From Hypomesus transpacificus (taxonomy: Eukaryota; Chordata; Actinopteri; Osmeriformes; Osmeridae): DNA of 64,000 nucleotides. The notes beneath the pieces are model-generated. The model worked only from the letters and a program-made list of their open reading frames with translations. It was not told the origin of the DNA and did no database searches. The DNA lies in NCBI RefSeq assembly GCF_021917145.1, contig NW_025813698.1, positions 472,501 to 536,500 on the forward strand, given 5' to 3'. Position numbers and translations under genes: made by a program. This document shows, piece by piece, positions 16,816-30,500 of this stretch. Each line of letters starts with the position of its first letter. The stretch's first letter is position 1.

Positions 16816-18012
16816 TTAAGGTAAATGTGTTGGAGTAGGTCTAGCTTTAGTGGCGTAGGTTACCATGACCGGAACCTGTGGACTGATGGTAGAGATGCGC
16901 ATTGCCTCTAAGACGTGAGTGTACTTATTAGTGTCCCACACGTTTTCTGGGTAAACGTGACTCCTCTGCGGGCTGGCCGAAACGGCTCCTTGGCGACTGT
17001 GACAAACTCTTTTACACAAGACCCGAATCTTCCGAAAGAGAGTCCGTCGAAGGAGAATATATATCCAGGGGTCCAGAATGGCGTTCACAGAGGCAGCCCG
17101 AATAGCCGTCAAATCTGCCTGGAAATCATCTTGTAGTGTTATCTGGTTAACAAATACGCGTACCTAAAAGAAAACCAGAACCGACACTTATTTTCTCACT
17201 TTCAGATAACAACCTTAAATTAATTGATAACCCTTATAACTTACCACCAATGGCGCCGAGAAGCCTAAAACCACCACAGAGATCACCATGAGAACAATCA
17301 TCATTTGAACCTCGGCGCCTGATGAGATTGCTTTCCATCGTTCTCGCGCACTTCCCCGTGTGACGGGTCTTTGGACTGTCTTCCGACGCATGATTATCAG
17401 AGTCCCACAAACGGTAAAGTTTAAGACTATGGTTATCAATATGAGAAGAAAACTCACACTTCCATATAAGAAAGAATATGTGGCAGGTAACGGTTGTTGT
17501 GTCCTCCAGTCAATGAAGCACCATGTGTGGGACGATTGAGGAATGCTGTTCGCCATACCCATCATTGGAAAACAACAAAAAACTACATTTGCTATATAGA
17601 TTAAAAACATGAACTGGCGGGCAAAACGTCGATCAACTCCCCATCTTTGATAAGTGTAGGGGTGGCACATGGCTAAGTATCGCTCAGCAGACATTGCGCA
17701 TGTAATACTTAGTCCAAGGACGCCAAAAAACAGTAAGAGAAATGCATGGAATTCACAGAGGTGCCTGTCTTCGAGTATCTTTGCATTAAGATATGTAGCG
17801 ATAGTGATTGGGCTGGCAAGACATGTCCCAAGCAAATCAGTTACAGCTAAACCGCATACTAGTGAGTAAAACGCAGACGATTTTTGCTCTTGTTTAGATC
17901 TGGAAAGGGCGACTATTGCTATAGTATTTCCAATTACGCCAACTGCAAACATGAGGACAGGCACAGCCATCGTTGCAACAGTCCCATCATCTGTACCGTG
18001 TGTGTCGTTCAT
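16816..18012 (-). CDS. ptger4c: Prostaglandin E2 receptor EP4-type GPCR
   Basis: A rhodopsin-family receptor expected to bind prostaglandin E2 at the plasma membrane and, like EP4, signal through Gs/cAMP. Two exons on the minus strand, 18012-17245 and 17163-16816, give 371 residues. The intron falls in TM6, the usual prostanoid-receptor position. EP4-like landmarks are LVCGLAVTDLLGTCLASP (TM2), AMSAERYLAMCHPY (TM3, ERY in place of DRY), the prostanoid second-loop motif TWCFIDW, and TM7 AIRAASVNAILDPWIYILLR with the Arg that pairs with the ligand carboxylate. The C-tail is about 75 residues, roughly half the human EP4 tail, but keeps an EAMRIS element like EP4's. Similarity is highest to PTGER4, not EP1-EP3. 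The paralogue letter c is inferred from location, not proven. Confidence 0.88.
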
Positions 18013-21000
18013 GGTGTCCAGTAATCAATGTTTTCCTTATTTTCCCTTGGGTTATTTTATGTATTTATTCCGAAACAATCCATCTGCATCCATGGGAAAT
18101 GTAGGCTATGAAAGTCGCCCCATCCTTCAAGATCGCACCCTTGTAACTTCTTGTTCAATACTGCAACTGGAACGGGTAAACTCGCTCTTCGCACATGAAG
18201 TTGGGCTACTTAACAGTCTTCTTAACTAAGCAGTTAATATCCGCACTGGACAAGGAGAGATGGTGCAGTGGGAAGGACTGCATTTCCTTTCCTTATCCCA
18301 CCAAGTGTTGTCGTCACCAAGTTTACGCATAATCTGGCCCTTGGGAGGTCAGAATTTACGAAGTATTGCCCCACATGATAATGCATTAGAATACATGCAT
18401 GTTTATTTTTGTCACCAACAGTTACTCATATTCACAAAAAAAGTGGCCATAGACATTCCAATTGCTAAACTTTACAAACAAGTAAACCAAACCCTTTCAA
18501 ATGATCAGTTGATCCTCAATCCTGCAACTGCAACTCTTTGTTTGAGGGAATAGTTGAACCAATTTAATAGGGGATTTTAGCATGCACCCAATCACACCTA
18601 CGGTATAAGTTTCCAACACTGTCTCCAAAACAATCTTCACAGCCTTGTGCTAAACAAAGATGGCTGTAAATGGCTGTTACTGGGGAGGTCAGCCGTGATG
18701 GAAGGAGAACACAAGACATTGGTGCACTCAGCTGTCTGACTCTCCCCATCACATTTATTACTGGATGACAAATGTTTACATTCAGAACTGGTGTGGCACG
18801 ATTCACGTCTCGTTCCATCCTTAAAAGACAAAGCACGATACCTCAGTGAGAGGTATGACATCAGAGCTGTGTGACAAGGAGAGCTTTTTTTGTAAACAGA
18901 ACGGATCGCCTGAATCCAGTATATATATCAACAGTGCTCATAAGTGTTACTGCACTCTAACCGCAATATCTTCAAGACAACTCATTTATTATTTTGAGGT
19001 CCATTTCCGATAAATGATTTTTTTGTTTCTTAGAAGGATTGCAATTTGATATTATATAATTGCAACAAGGTAAGATCAAAGTAAAAAAAAAAAAAAAAGG
19101 CTAAACTAGACTTCCACTAGGCTAGCGAAGGGCCTGCTATGTCAAGTGCTGCCTGCCATTTCAATGACCTGTAACATGAAGGATTGTGATGAAGGCAATG
19201 TCATAACTTCCAGGAAGTTATAGACCTGAGAATGACGCGTAAAGTCAAGAAGAAGAGCCTATGCAGCTGTGTTTCCATGTTAGAAGCACCACGGTCTCAA
19301 GTTCAGTCCACCAAACACAATGTGTTTTCAGGCCTAATTTGGTTCAGTTTCAGTAAGGAGATGCTGTATACTTAAACTGTGTTTACTGAAATTGTCTATA
19401 GAGAAAATTCAGTTGATCATGGCTCAGGATTATGCTGCTCTTATTAAAACAGACAGATTGCCTCGATATAGCTTTACAGAACAGATATTGATCTGTTCCA
19501 TTAGAGTCAGTGCCTGAGTTAAGATGTCAGCCTGAAGTCCTTTGTTCACAGTCTTGTCATTAGAGTAATGCATGTTGAATATCTGCATGGACTATGACCA
19601 TATTGATAATGGATGCTACAGACCTTGATGGCCTTGGATCGTTGTTGATTGGTTTGTTTGATGTGTTTGGAATGTGTGTCTGTTATGTTTATGTTCTGTG
19701 CTGTACCCCAAATTTCCTCTCGGAGGGCACGTCTAAGTCTTAAGTATGTCTAAGTATGATATCTCACTATGTAAGGCAGTGTTTATTTGAACCTGCATGC
19801 TATTTGGCAATTTGCCTCACATTGTGCTGGCTTTGCAGTACACTAACATTACTGTTCTTTGACCACACAGGAGTTGTAAAGCGACTCATTATCATTCCTA
19901 TAATGCTAAATTGAACTTTTCTACACAAAACTGAATCACTATCGGAGAACATGGGAAGCACTTCACCCTGTTAGTCATTAGAATCGCTCACACTTTGGGT
20001 CCCAGCCAACGTATTTAATCCTCAAACTCATCCTCCGATGAGTCATCATAGCTTTCATTTAATTGATCTCCACTGTCAGCATGAGTAGAATGAGAGGTGA
20101 CCCACCAAATCCTTTTCAAATACAAAATAAATGTCTTTGTATGTTTGTTCAACTGCATTAATATTTATAGGAAACTAAAGGGTGGATTTGCTTTTTATCT
20201 AAAGTGGGCCTAGTCTCAACTACTAATCACAAACTAGTCCAGCATCACAGTAAACTGGATATTACACTACTGTGAAATAAAGGACATTGAAGTGTTCAAT
20301 CATATCCCCAGGCCACATACTTAGGTCTTTATTTGTGTTTGTACTTTTCATTATAATTCTAATTCCCCTGTTATTTAGAAGATGATTGAAGAAAATACTT
20401 TGTGATATCTTTAATATGCAAGGCTTTGCTGAGAAACCATTGCACAACAACAGCCTTCCCAACAGGTTTATTAAGATTTTTTTTTAAGCCAAATTCCGTT
20501 TGCGTTGTCATAGATACTAATTAAAGCAGAGTTCATGGGAGAACAGTAGTTCATGAGATGGATGGTGTATTGTACGATCTATTAAGCACTTTAGGGCGAT
20601 ACACATGTTAGGCATAGATTATGAAAATGTTAACGTGAACTGTTCTATGTTCTTCATCGCTCGTTGTAAGGACATGTAGTAGGCTATTAACTTTTGATAT
20701 AACACTGGATTGAATTGACTTACACCTATATTGACAATGCCTCTACTGCATTCATGTTATTGCAAGTTTTCATCACAATACATTTCCCACTAGAGCAGTA
20801 ATTCTCATAAGATGGCAATACTGCCCTTAAATCCTTTTTGTGCAGTTCAATCAGGGATTAAAACCTCAAGTTCCCATGTAGTTATGCATTCCAGCGGAGG
20901 TTAATACATCACCGATGAGGCATCTTCTTGACCTTTGGCTCCAACATGTTTCACACGACTGGAGGTTTAAATCAAGCCAAGGAGTAGAGCTGACCGACAT

Positions 21001-21277
21001 CCTGGCAGGTGAGATGTAACCATTTTCATTTCGTAAACATTCGAAAAATAAAATAATGAATCCCATTATCTTTTTTTCTGTTTACGCGTACGTTATCGGA
21101 GGGACTGATTTGACACAGACCATCATGTTTTGGCAGTGTTCTCCATTTAATCTTGAACTGCAGCTACTGTAGCTGATGCATGAAAGATCTCATGGAGGCC
21201 AATATAGACGTTCCCACCCTCCCTGCATATTTGTGTTCCTTCAGATTCATAAACAACGGTAACAGCTGCACATCATT
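18013..21277. other. Gene-free region between divergent EP4-type receptor and DAB-like gene
   Basis: About 3.3 kb of AT-rich sequence with an A16 tract at 19083-19098. It should hold the promoters of both flanking genes. A likely acceptor (TTCCTTCAG ending at 21244) just before the DAB start suggests an upstream non-coding exon. No RNA gene or mobile element recognised. Confidence 0.55.
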
Positions 21278-23794
21278 ATGGAGTCCGACCAAGATGCCAC
21301 TAAGACGGCTGTGAGCTGTCCCAAGGACCAAGGACCTGTCAAGACATGGCTCTCTTCCAACAGAAGAGGTAGGAAATCCTCAGGAATCTGAAAAGGAATC
21401 TTGTTTATTGTGTCGAGAAACACAATCAAAATGGTTTTGTTTATAATGACATAATTCAAATGCAAGAATTGTGGGTGGTGGTGTGAGTATGCATAGTAAA
21501 ATAAAGTTGATGTGACAAGTAGAGATATAGTGACTTAGTGAAAAAATGTCAAGTCACATAAGGGTCAGGTTGGTTCTTTAGCATGCACAATATTGAAACT
21601 GCACTGACAGTTTTTAAATTTTTACAATGCAGAATTTGTTGATAGATTCGGTAGAATAACATTTTTTGTCAGGCAGACATTTATAATACAGAAGTCTTCT
21701 CTCAGAAGCTGAAAGAGTTTATGTTTAGAAGAAGTGGACTCTTAACGTTTCTGAATTAACATCCGCTCTGGTGTTTAGAAAATAAAACACAGTTGTTTAG
21801 TTCAATGTGCTGATCAAAACATAGATGTTCGTTTCAGCAACGCTGCTTGTTAACTATTAACCATCTGGGGCAAAGTTCTTGTGTTTTATAGAAATGTAAC
21901 AACCTTCCAAATTTTAATTTGCTCTCATAAAGAACATTTTCTAACCACATCAAATTACACGCGTCTGTAGAGCTTTATTTGATATATTCTGTACCCTCTC
22001 AAATGTATGTAAAATGTACAATTCCGATCAATGTTGAAAATCTGTTACAAACCCAAGCCATTTCCCATTACACAGCAGTATGACACCCTGACACATTCCC
22101 CTCACACAAAGTGTCATTACTGGAAGTGACAGTGATGAAACATTGACTATGCCAAGGACAGTCAGGAGGTCCCTCTTCAACGAGTCAAACGCTGACGCAG
22201 CAGAGACACAAACACACACTGCAGTCAAGTTAAAGCGAATGACTAGGTTTGTTCTCTATGGTCCATGGTTCCCCGTCAGACATTGTGTGTAACATTCATG
22301 TTCTCAGGGGGGGTCAATCCGAAGACAGTCATAGACGTTGCCTCACGTTTCCAAGGAGACGGGGTTCGTTTTAAGGCCAAGCTTATTGGCGTAGATCCGG
22401 TTCTAGAACCTCAGGGGGAGAAGATGTGTCTGGACTCCATGATGAAAATGAAGGTAGCCTGTGGAAAGACTGTCCAGAGTACTATGCCCTATTACCATAC
22501 CAGCACCAAAGCAACATTTGATGTATTGTTTCTGTCTTTCGCTTGCGAATCTACTTGCCATTAGAGAGAATGCATGTTTTTTTCTCAGTCTGGTAGCGGG
22601 TTAGAGTTTTTTATCATTTATAAAAAAAATACACTTAACAGTTCATCTGGTCACAGGAAACACATAAAAGTCATGTCCCAAATACTTCTCTAATGTTATG
22701 ATAAAGGCCAATATTGAGGACCACCGTGAAACTCTTTGGTATAGACAATACAGCTGTCCGGCAGGAAATCCTGCTGCTAATCTGATGTTGTGTGTGTCTC
22801 TCAGGGCCAGGAGGTGGCAGGCAGGAGTCAGGGTAAACACAAGCAGAGGGTTTGGCTAAAGGTCTCCACTGCTGGCCTGAAAATTGTAGATGAAAGGACA
22901 GGGGTAAGTACCACATCACTTCTTTCTCACAACTGTAATGAAACTCTTTTATCCCAATCAGGCACAAGAGAACAGACTGGGAATTATTTGAAAGCTGCAA
23001 GAAATTGTGGTCCAGCTGAAACAATGGGAAATGGAGAAGACATAACACAAGTTTTTTTCTCCCTCTCGCTCCAGGGGATGTTAAAGCCCACATGTTTGTG
23101 ATATTTTCTTAGAAAACGATTGAACGTGGGGAGAGCTACAGAGTTAGGGCAGACATGAGTAATGGAAAATGTTTACTCATCTTGTTATCATTTTCTTTAT
23201 TCTTAAAATAATTTGATTATCATGGGTTGCTGTTGTATTATAAATGATTTGAGAGAACTTCCATACAGCTCATCCCTGCCCCAACATTTGTTTTAGAAGT
23301 TATTTTCATCAGGGCGTTCTCATGAGCGTTTTCACTCTTCTTCTTCTGGAAAGGTTGTGGAGCACGATCACGAGTGTGGGAGGATCAGCTCCTTGAGGAA
23401 GGACGAGTCAGATCCAAGAGCTCTCTCCTACGTCTACCACAGTGATGGATCCTACAAACTCTTCTACATCAAGATGGCTAACCTGGTGCGTGTTTTGGCT
23501 AGGAGCTCCTTGTGTTGAACTGTTGGGTCCACATTCTAGTGGTAATTAATTTTTCATGTGAATGTTTGGTCACTAACAGGCTGACCCTGTCCTTACTGAC
23601 ATCACAGAAGTGTGTCAAAGTCTGGATGAAGTGGCAGAAAATAACGAAGTATCACAAGCAACTGATGTGAGTTAATTGTATGTTTATATTTTCACATTTC
23701 TGTTTGTGACACTTCTCACTTTTGATGCTATTTATTTATGTATTTATGGTAGACTGGTTCCTTGCTACTACTTGATGAAGATGCAACCAGTCCA

Positions 23795-23836
<42 letters not shown>

Positions 23837-25015
23837 AAAAAAAAAAGATGTTTAGGATCAATGTGCTCAACCATTTAACATAAGCTTAGGCAGAAACACA
23901 AAGAAAACTTTTGAACTCTGACGACTGTTGATTTCCTCTGATAAGGGCCTGGATGATCTGGACATCTTCAACCTCGGGCCTAGCTCTCCAACAGGTCAAC
24001 CAACGCAGGTGACGTAGATACCACATTGATAAAGATAACATGGTACGGTGCTTTGATGCAGGACTTGCTCATTCATACTGATTGACCATCCATGTATCTG
24101 GGTTGGTTTTGTAGATGTCCTCCAGGGATGAGCTGATGGATATCTTCTCCTTACGTCTGGAGGACCCACCAGCTACCAGTGAAAACTCAGATATGAACCT
24201 ACCAAGTGAGTTATCACCTAGAAAACACATTCTGGTCCCCTATACAGCCTCTGACTGTTAACTCGTATTCAATGCTGCTAGCATTACATAGGCCTACATA
24301 CCTAGTATGAATGTAACGTCAAATATAATGTCATCCAAACGAAATGCAAGTAAGTGTGACTTAAGACTGATTTGTTTACTTTTATTAGATGGTAGTTTTT
24401 TTGTATACAGTTGTTGTCATTGTGCCATTTAATTGTTTGTATAAGGATCGTAAGCAGGGCACTCCTGTAAATAATATATACAGGGCTGTATACAATATAA
24501 TGTTTATATGAGGCTTCAGCCATTAAAAGATGTTGAAATAAAATACAAATACAACCACCCACCTTTCAAAGGCAAATATAATTTATTAAGAAAAGCTACA
24601 CTTGTATAACTCTTTCTAATGTGTTCAAGGATCTCCACAACAAACCCCATCACTATCTCAGACCCTCTACACCCATCCAATAGGGGGCTCTCCCTATACA
24701 TCACCAACCTCCATCCCTTGGGGCCAGCAAGGGCCCTTCTCGACCCCTCCAAGCATGGCTTGGGGAGCTCAAGCCCCAGGCCAGTGGTCCACCCAGCCTG
24801 GTGTGGCAGCATGGCCACCAGGTGGCATGATACCTCATGGGGGAGCTCAGATGCAGGGCTATGGACTGGGAGTGATGAACTCTCAGCCGGGAGGTCAGTG
24901 GGGTCAGTCTACAGTGAGCTTTCCCCCAGCTGCTATCAACTACATCCCTTTCGATGGAGAAGGAGTACAGCAGCCTGTCTCTCCTACAACCATTAACAAA
25001 CCTCCACTGGGGTGA
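21278..25015 (+). CDS. Disabled-family (DAB1/DAB2-like) PTB-domain adaptor, short form
   Basis: DAB proteins are cytosolic adaptors whose PTB/PID domain binds NPxY tails of lipoprotein receptors and membrane phosphoinositides; DAB2 also recruits clathrin/AP2. Nine exons: 21278-21368, 22308-22453, 22805-22903, 23354-23485, 23580-23666, 23753-23800, 23946-24008, 24115-24205 and 24630-25015. They encode 380 residues (DAB2 about 770, DAB1 about 555). The PTB domain spans about residues 40-175: [57 protein letters not shown]. Its last helix reads DITEVCQSL, with Cys168 where DAB1/DAB2 have the Phe of DLFQ. Then come short LDIF and LMDIF elements and a Pro/Gly/Gln/Trp-rich C-terminus ending NKPPLG. 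I see no DPF or NPF motifs. It could be a divergent dab2 copy or a third family member. Confidence 0.8.
23802..23833. repeat. (TA)16 microsatellite at a splice donor
   Basis: TA run starting at the T of the GT donor of DAB-like exon 6 (exon ends 23800), so the 5' splice site reads GTATAT and continues into the repeat. Confidence 0.95.
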
Positions 25016-27560
25016 ACTTACTGAGAAAGTTGCTATTTTCTGTGATGCTTTTTTAATAAGGTGATTTAAAAGGTTTTGGTATAGGCTTGCCACTTGTATT
25101 TTTTCAAACGTTTTTTTCTGTGATTATGATCTGGAGATATATTGTCAATCGAGAATGATTCTGTATTCAGATTAAAATAGGTTCAATATGGTATTCTGCA
25201 GATTTTTATGGAGGTGGGATGATATACCTGTTTACAAACTGATGACAAATGTGTGTTTTGATAAATTATGAATTTGTCATGTCATGTTCTAATTTTCTCA
25301 CGTGTCTAGATAAGAGTTGTCCTTGGAAATCTACCCCTCGTGTTAATTTATGACATATTGATTACATTGATTTGTGTGTGTTGAGGTTGTATTTAGGCTT
25401 TCTGAGAAGGCTATACAAACATATATTCCAAGTTGAAATAGACATTAGACTTTCTTCAAGTTGTGTAAGAAATTGTGTCGATTAAAAGAATCAAGCAAAC
25501 TGATTTACACGTGTCAAAGGCAGTTACAGATAGTGAACCTAGCTAGACCTGTCGTTTCCTGAAGTATCAAAAGGCTTTAGTTCGTCACAGCGTCAACGTT
25601 CTCCCTCGTGTGTGGCACAAAAAATAACTGTTCACCATGGATCACACTTTCATTTGACTAAGACATAAAGTAGATATTGACAAATATGGTAAGACTTTAT
25701 CTTTGTTAACACCGAATTTGTATTTATTCCTTAGCTACATTCAAGCATTATAATAATTTAACACGGGTGTTAAATTTAACACAGCAGGTCCGCAGGTGTA
25801 CGTAAATGTTTCTACCTTGCTCTTTACCACACGCACAATGCCTAGCCAGCAGGAAATTGTTCAGTCGCATATGTCTTATTCATTTCTCATACGTCTTGCT
25901 GTATTTAGATGCATTCCTGCTAGCTTTTTATAGATATATTTGTGGCATGGCAGAATGATGACTATATTTGGAAGCGTCCTTATTAGCGCAATATTCAGGT
26001 TGACACCTCGACTTCAATAGGTTGCAATGTCGAAGTGCTACTAAAGGTCACTAAGATGTTTGTAAAAAAGAACAAAAACATAAAAAACTAGAATGAAAGT
26101 AAAAGTATAAATAATTGGAAGATTAATCAAGTTATAGTTCATTTATATTTTTTGGGTTGACTGTTTGTTCTCTGTGAAATGAAAAGACCCATTCATTAAA
26201 TCCAGTTAACCATTTACACGTTCTATCAGCAAATGCAAACACACCAACATAGGTATGATGAAATTATTTAACTCATTGACTACAATATAAAATGTTACTT
26301 TGTGCCCAAAAAATTCTGAGGGGTTTGAGAATTGTATAAGCCTACTACTATTGGAGTTTTTCTCAGGTCACAAAACAAATTACATTGTTCAAAAGTACAT
26401 ACACAGTTCTGTTTTCAGTAACAAAGTGCTTGGGGAAGAATAGGCTACCTATCAAACGTTGCGTTTTGTGGTGCAGAAATATTTTTGCTTTGATGATGAG
26501 CAAAGCATGCAAGCGATTGGATGATAAGTGCATGCAAGATCCATTTCTATGGTAACCATTGCCGACAGAGGAGCATACGTGTGTGGTTACAGTTGCTTCC
26601 GGCTTCTGTCATGTTACGTGTGTCTTCCATGAATCCAAATATTATTGTGTCATTGATTATGTTTTGCTGAAGTATGTCCAAACTGTAGAGTACTCATTTA
26701 AAAAGAATTATAATTAAATATTTTGCACCAAAAGTCTTGATCTCTATTAAAAAATCGTTAATCCTCCTTTCAAAAAATATTGAAAACGTAAAACATGAAT
26801 AGTGTATTTCTTACGGCTCACAGTCTTGTCATGAATGGTTAACAAAGTGATATTTACCTCATGAAGTCGTTGTCATTTGTCTGTACAAAAAAAATTACAT
26901 TAAATACCAATGTGGTGTCAGTGTCTAATTGTAGGCTGACCTACTTGAAAGGCTCCTTCTGAACTAGGGCATATCTACATTCACTGAAAACTATAAGACC
27001 AAGTATAATTATAATTTAACCATGGGTTGAGTGACAAAAAAATCGATATAATTCCTTAATGTGCAAACTGATGAGTGGCCCGTGGATAATTTTATTTTGT
27101 GGAAAATACCATATTAATCAAAAACTACTTTAAACAATGCATTTTTTATAACTTTTTTAATCATTTGGTCAATTACATGAGATAGTTACAGTTTGTGTTT
27201 CCATATTAACTTTTAGCTTAACCTTAAGCATAAGGAAATATTTCTCATGCAAGGTTTTATAGAGCATCAGTATTCACAGACACAAACCAAAACCAAAGAC
27301 CAAAATATCTTTTAGTTTCACATTCTTGCTCAAGTTTACCTAGCTCCTGTTCAACATGATCAGTGCTATGTCTTGTTACTTCGAGACACATTTGAATCAA
27401 GGAAACACTTTATTGTTCTGTACACATGTCCTCTGCAGCGAGAAAAACCTTAGCATGCTAATGGGATGTGAAGATAGTTGTGTGGGATAGGTTGTGTTGT
27501 TTGTGCTAACTTCCTGCTTAGACAAAGAAGCACTTTTCTCATTTACTGTGTCTTTGTCAG
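25016..27560. other. DAB-like 3'UTR, intergenic region and hidden start of pram1-like gene
   Basis: An ATTAAA at 25171 may end the DAB-like transcript. The rest, to 27560, is AT-rich. The next gene's first recognised coding exon opens at 27561 in phase 0 with no start codon, so at least one small coding exon with the ATG probably lies in this interval or further upstream. I could not identify it with confidence. Confidence 0.5.
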
Positions 27561-30500
27561 GAGGAGGCTGTAGATGTGAAAGCGCTTAGGGCCAGGTTTC
27601 ACGCCAAGGCTGAGATCAGTGACAGCAGTAGAGACAGTGGCTCTCCAAAATCTCCTCTGCCAGCATTCAGGACCGGCGGTCTTTTGGCCGAGGGTGGCGT
27701 TACTGCAAACGGGGTGGCCAGAAACAAAATTTCGTCTGTGGTTCCTTCAACTCCTCCTGGACGAGACTCCCCCCCAGTTGTCCCAAGGTTCCCCAGGCAC
27801 ACGAGGAACGACGCAGGGGGCGGTTCCTCCCCGAGGCCCCAGCTGCCTCAGGGAGTCTTCCCTCGCCTCCACGCCTCCACGGCTCCACCACCTCATGGTG
27901 TAAGGACAAAGGCACTTCCGCCGCCATTTCCGCCTTCCGAAGTCGCAGAGACGGCAAGCAGGGTAAAGCTCACTGGAGCAATGCTGCAGAACAAGATGCT
28001 GAAGCACCAGGGGCCATCGCCAGCCAAGCCAGGCCCCAGCGTCCCCCCACTGTTGCCCAGCCAGAAGATCCGGTCGGAGGTGGCCCCCCTTAGGAGGCCC
28101 TTGCCTCCAGAGAGAGCCAGGCCCATGAAACCCAAGCGCCCCCCCCATGTCAGCCTGGATCAATACCAGAGAAATAACAGGGTTCCACCTACCACACCGG
28201 GACGCACAGGGATGAGGAGGACTGATGGTGAGTAGAAAGCAGGTCGTTTGGCAACTATTCTTGCAAATTGAGTAAGGCGAAGACATGAGTACTGAGAATG
28301 CCTTGGCTCTAGCTCCTAGATTTGCACAAATATGCAGGTCAAAAAGCACTGTTTGAGTCCGTTCTAGGTTTACTTTATCGCCTCTAATAATTTAAAAGGA
28401 ATTATTGTACACAAAGAAAGAAATAAAGTTAAACGGTATAAATAAAATTGATTTTATGTTCATCATCAGGAGCAAGCATTTCTTTATTTCAGTTTGTTAC
28501 TTGTCAATTTGTTACGTTGTCTTCATTAGGACATTCCCCACAAGTCGAAGGTCCTTACTCGCTGTCCAATCTGTGAAAAGGGAATATCAAACCCATTGGT
28601 CCACATATTCTGTTCTTGGTCGTGTCTAGGTTCTTCCTCCTCAGGCAGCAGTAGCTTATCCCTGTCTGGATTGGTCAGTCCTACTGGGCCTCCCAGACCC
28701 CCCAACAAACCCAGCAGCCTTCCACGCCACCACACCCCTGTGTGAGTTTAGCTTACTTCCTGTATACATCTTAAAATATATTTGCAGATCGTATAATCTT
28801 CTCTTAGTATGTTAGCACATAATACAGTGAAGGGGACACTGTTATGATTTAAATGCAGAATCCGTGTAGAATTAGTAAGTGTTTTCTCCATGGAAAGGAA
28901 GATGGCTGGGGTGACAGTTAAATGGACTTTCATAATGTATTAATTCTTAACTTTTGACTTTTGCTATGTTTTGTATATTAGTATTTTTTTCATAACACCA
29001 CTGTTGGGAAGTTATGAAAGTGCAACGTACTCAATTAAAGGCGATTAGTTTACAAGTTTCATCTGTTTTGTTCTCGAAATCCTAAAGATTTAAGGAAGGA
29101 GACGATGAAGAAACATATGATGACATTGACCTGCCACCTCCACCTCCACCTCATATGAGAAGCTTTGATAAAAGTGGTATGTGAAATAATATCTTCTATT
29201 TTACTATATATGTAAGGGTTAAAGTTAACTTATGATATAATTGTATGGTAAGTATAATAAGTCTAAGTAGGAGCTATTGCAGTGACTAGAGGATTGCAGT
29301 ATGTGTACATACTTTGTCCTGGGAGGGACTAATGAACTTAATAAACTGTCTATCCATTTTTTCCTACAGACTCTTGGAAAGACAGTGGTTCTTCACAATT
29401 TGAGGTGGTGAGTGTAAAATGCTGTTCTTACTAAATGTCTTTATGCAACAATCTAGCAAAAAGTATATTTTAAATGCGACTGATATAACCATAAACAAAG
29501 AAATTGAAACAATTAAACAGGCAGAATTATTTATGGAATGATTTTAAAAGTTGGATTTTATAGCCCACTAACTAATCAGTTTATTTGTTATTTGCCTACT
29601 TCAGGAAAGTGATGACAGTGAGGTCTATGACACTATCGATGAGGAGTAAGTTAAATCAAGTCTTACTATCTGCCGTAATCAGTTGACCAATTGAACTGTA
29701 TGTGTTAACAGATCACAGTCACACAGTCGTGTTCAATAATATCTGTTGAATAAAGTCTGTTTCCTTGGTTATGACTGCATCAACAGGCAGGGTGCAAAAT
29801 CCAGCAGTTCAAACAGGAAGACTGAAAGAGAGATGAAGCGACTTAAAGAACAGGAATTGAAAAATCAGGAAAAAATTCATAAAAAGGAAAAGGAATACAA
29901 AAAAAAATTCAAGGTAGTGTACCCCATTTTTAGTGCATGAGGTACAGAACTCTGTAGATGTTCCAATAAATGGTTATTTTCTATTTCAACAGCTGTCAGA
30001 TGAAGTGAATGTTATTCACACTGCCACGGTCCGACATGACTGGCATGGTGACAAACATGATCTAAGTGTCCAACAAGGAGAGCTCATTGACATCATAAGG
30101 ATTGAGAATAATCCTGTTGGCATGTGGTTAGGCCGCACAAAGACTGGCAACTGTAAGTTACTTTCAAATGTTGTGTGGGTTGCCATTTTACCTTTCAAAT
30201 CTCCAGAATACACCTCAAAAATGCCTTCATAGACTGTTTGTGAAGACCCACCACACATCTCTTACCAGTGAATGTTGTGCCACATTTATCAACACAACAG
30301 CGAGTTCGAGTCATCTTTTGTAACGTGGTATCTACATATAAATACTTTTTTACCTCACAGATGGCTACATTAGTATAGCATGTGTGAATTTGGACTATGA
30401 GGAAGTCAAACGTAAATACCGCAATTCCCGACAACTTAACCCCTTGTCGCTGCCACCACCACCACCTGACCCTCCGCAGGATGATGATATCTATTATGAT

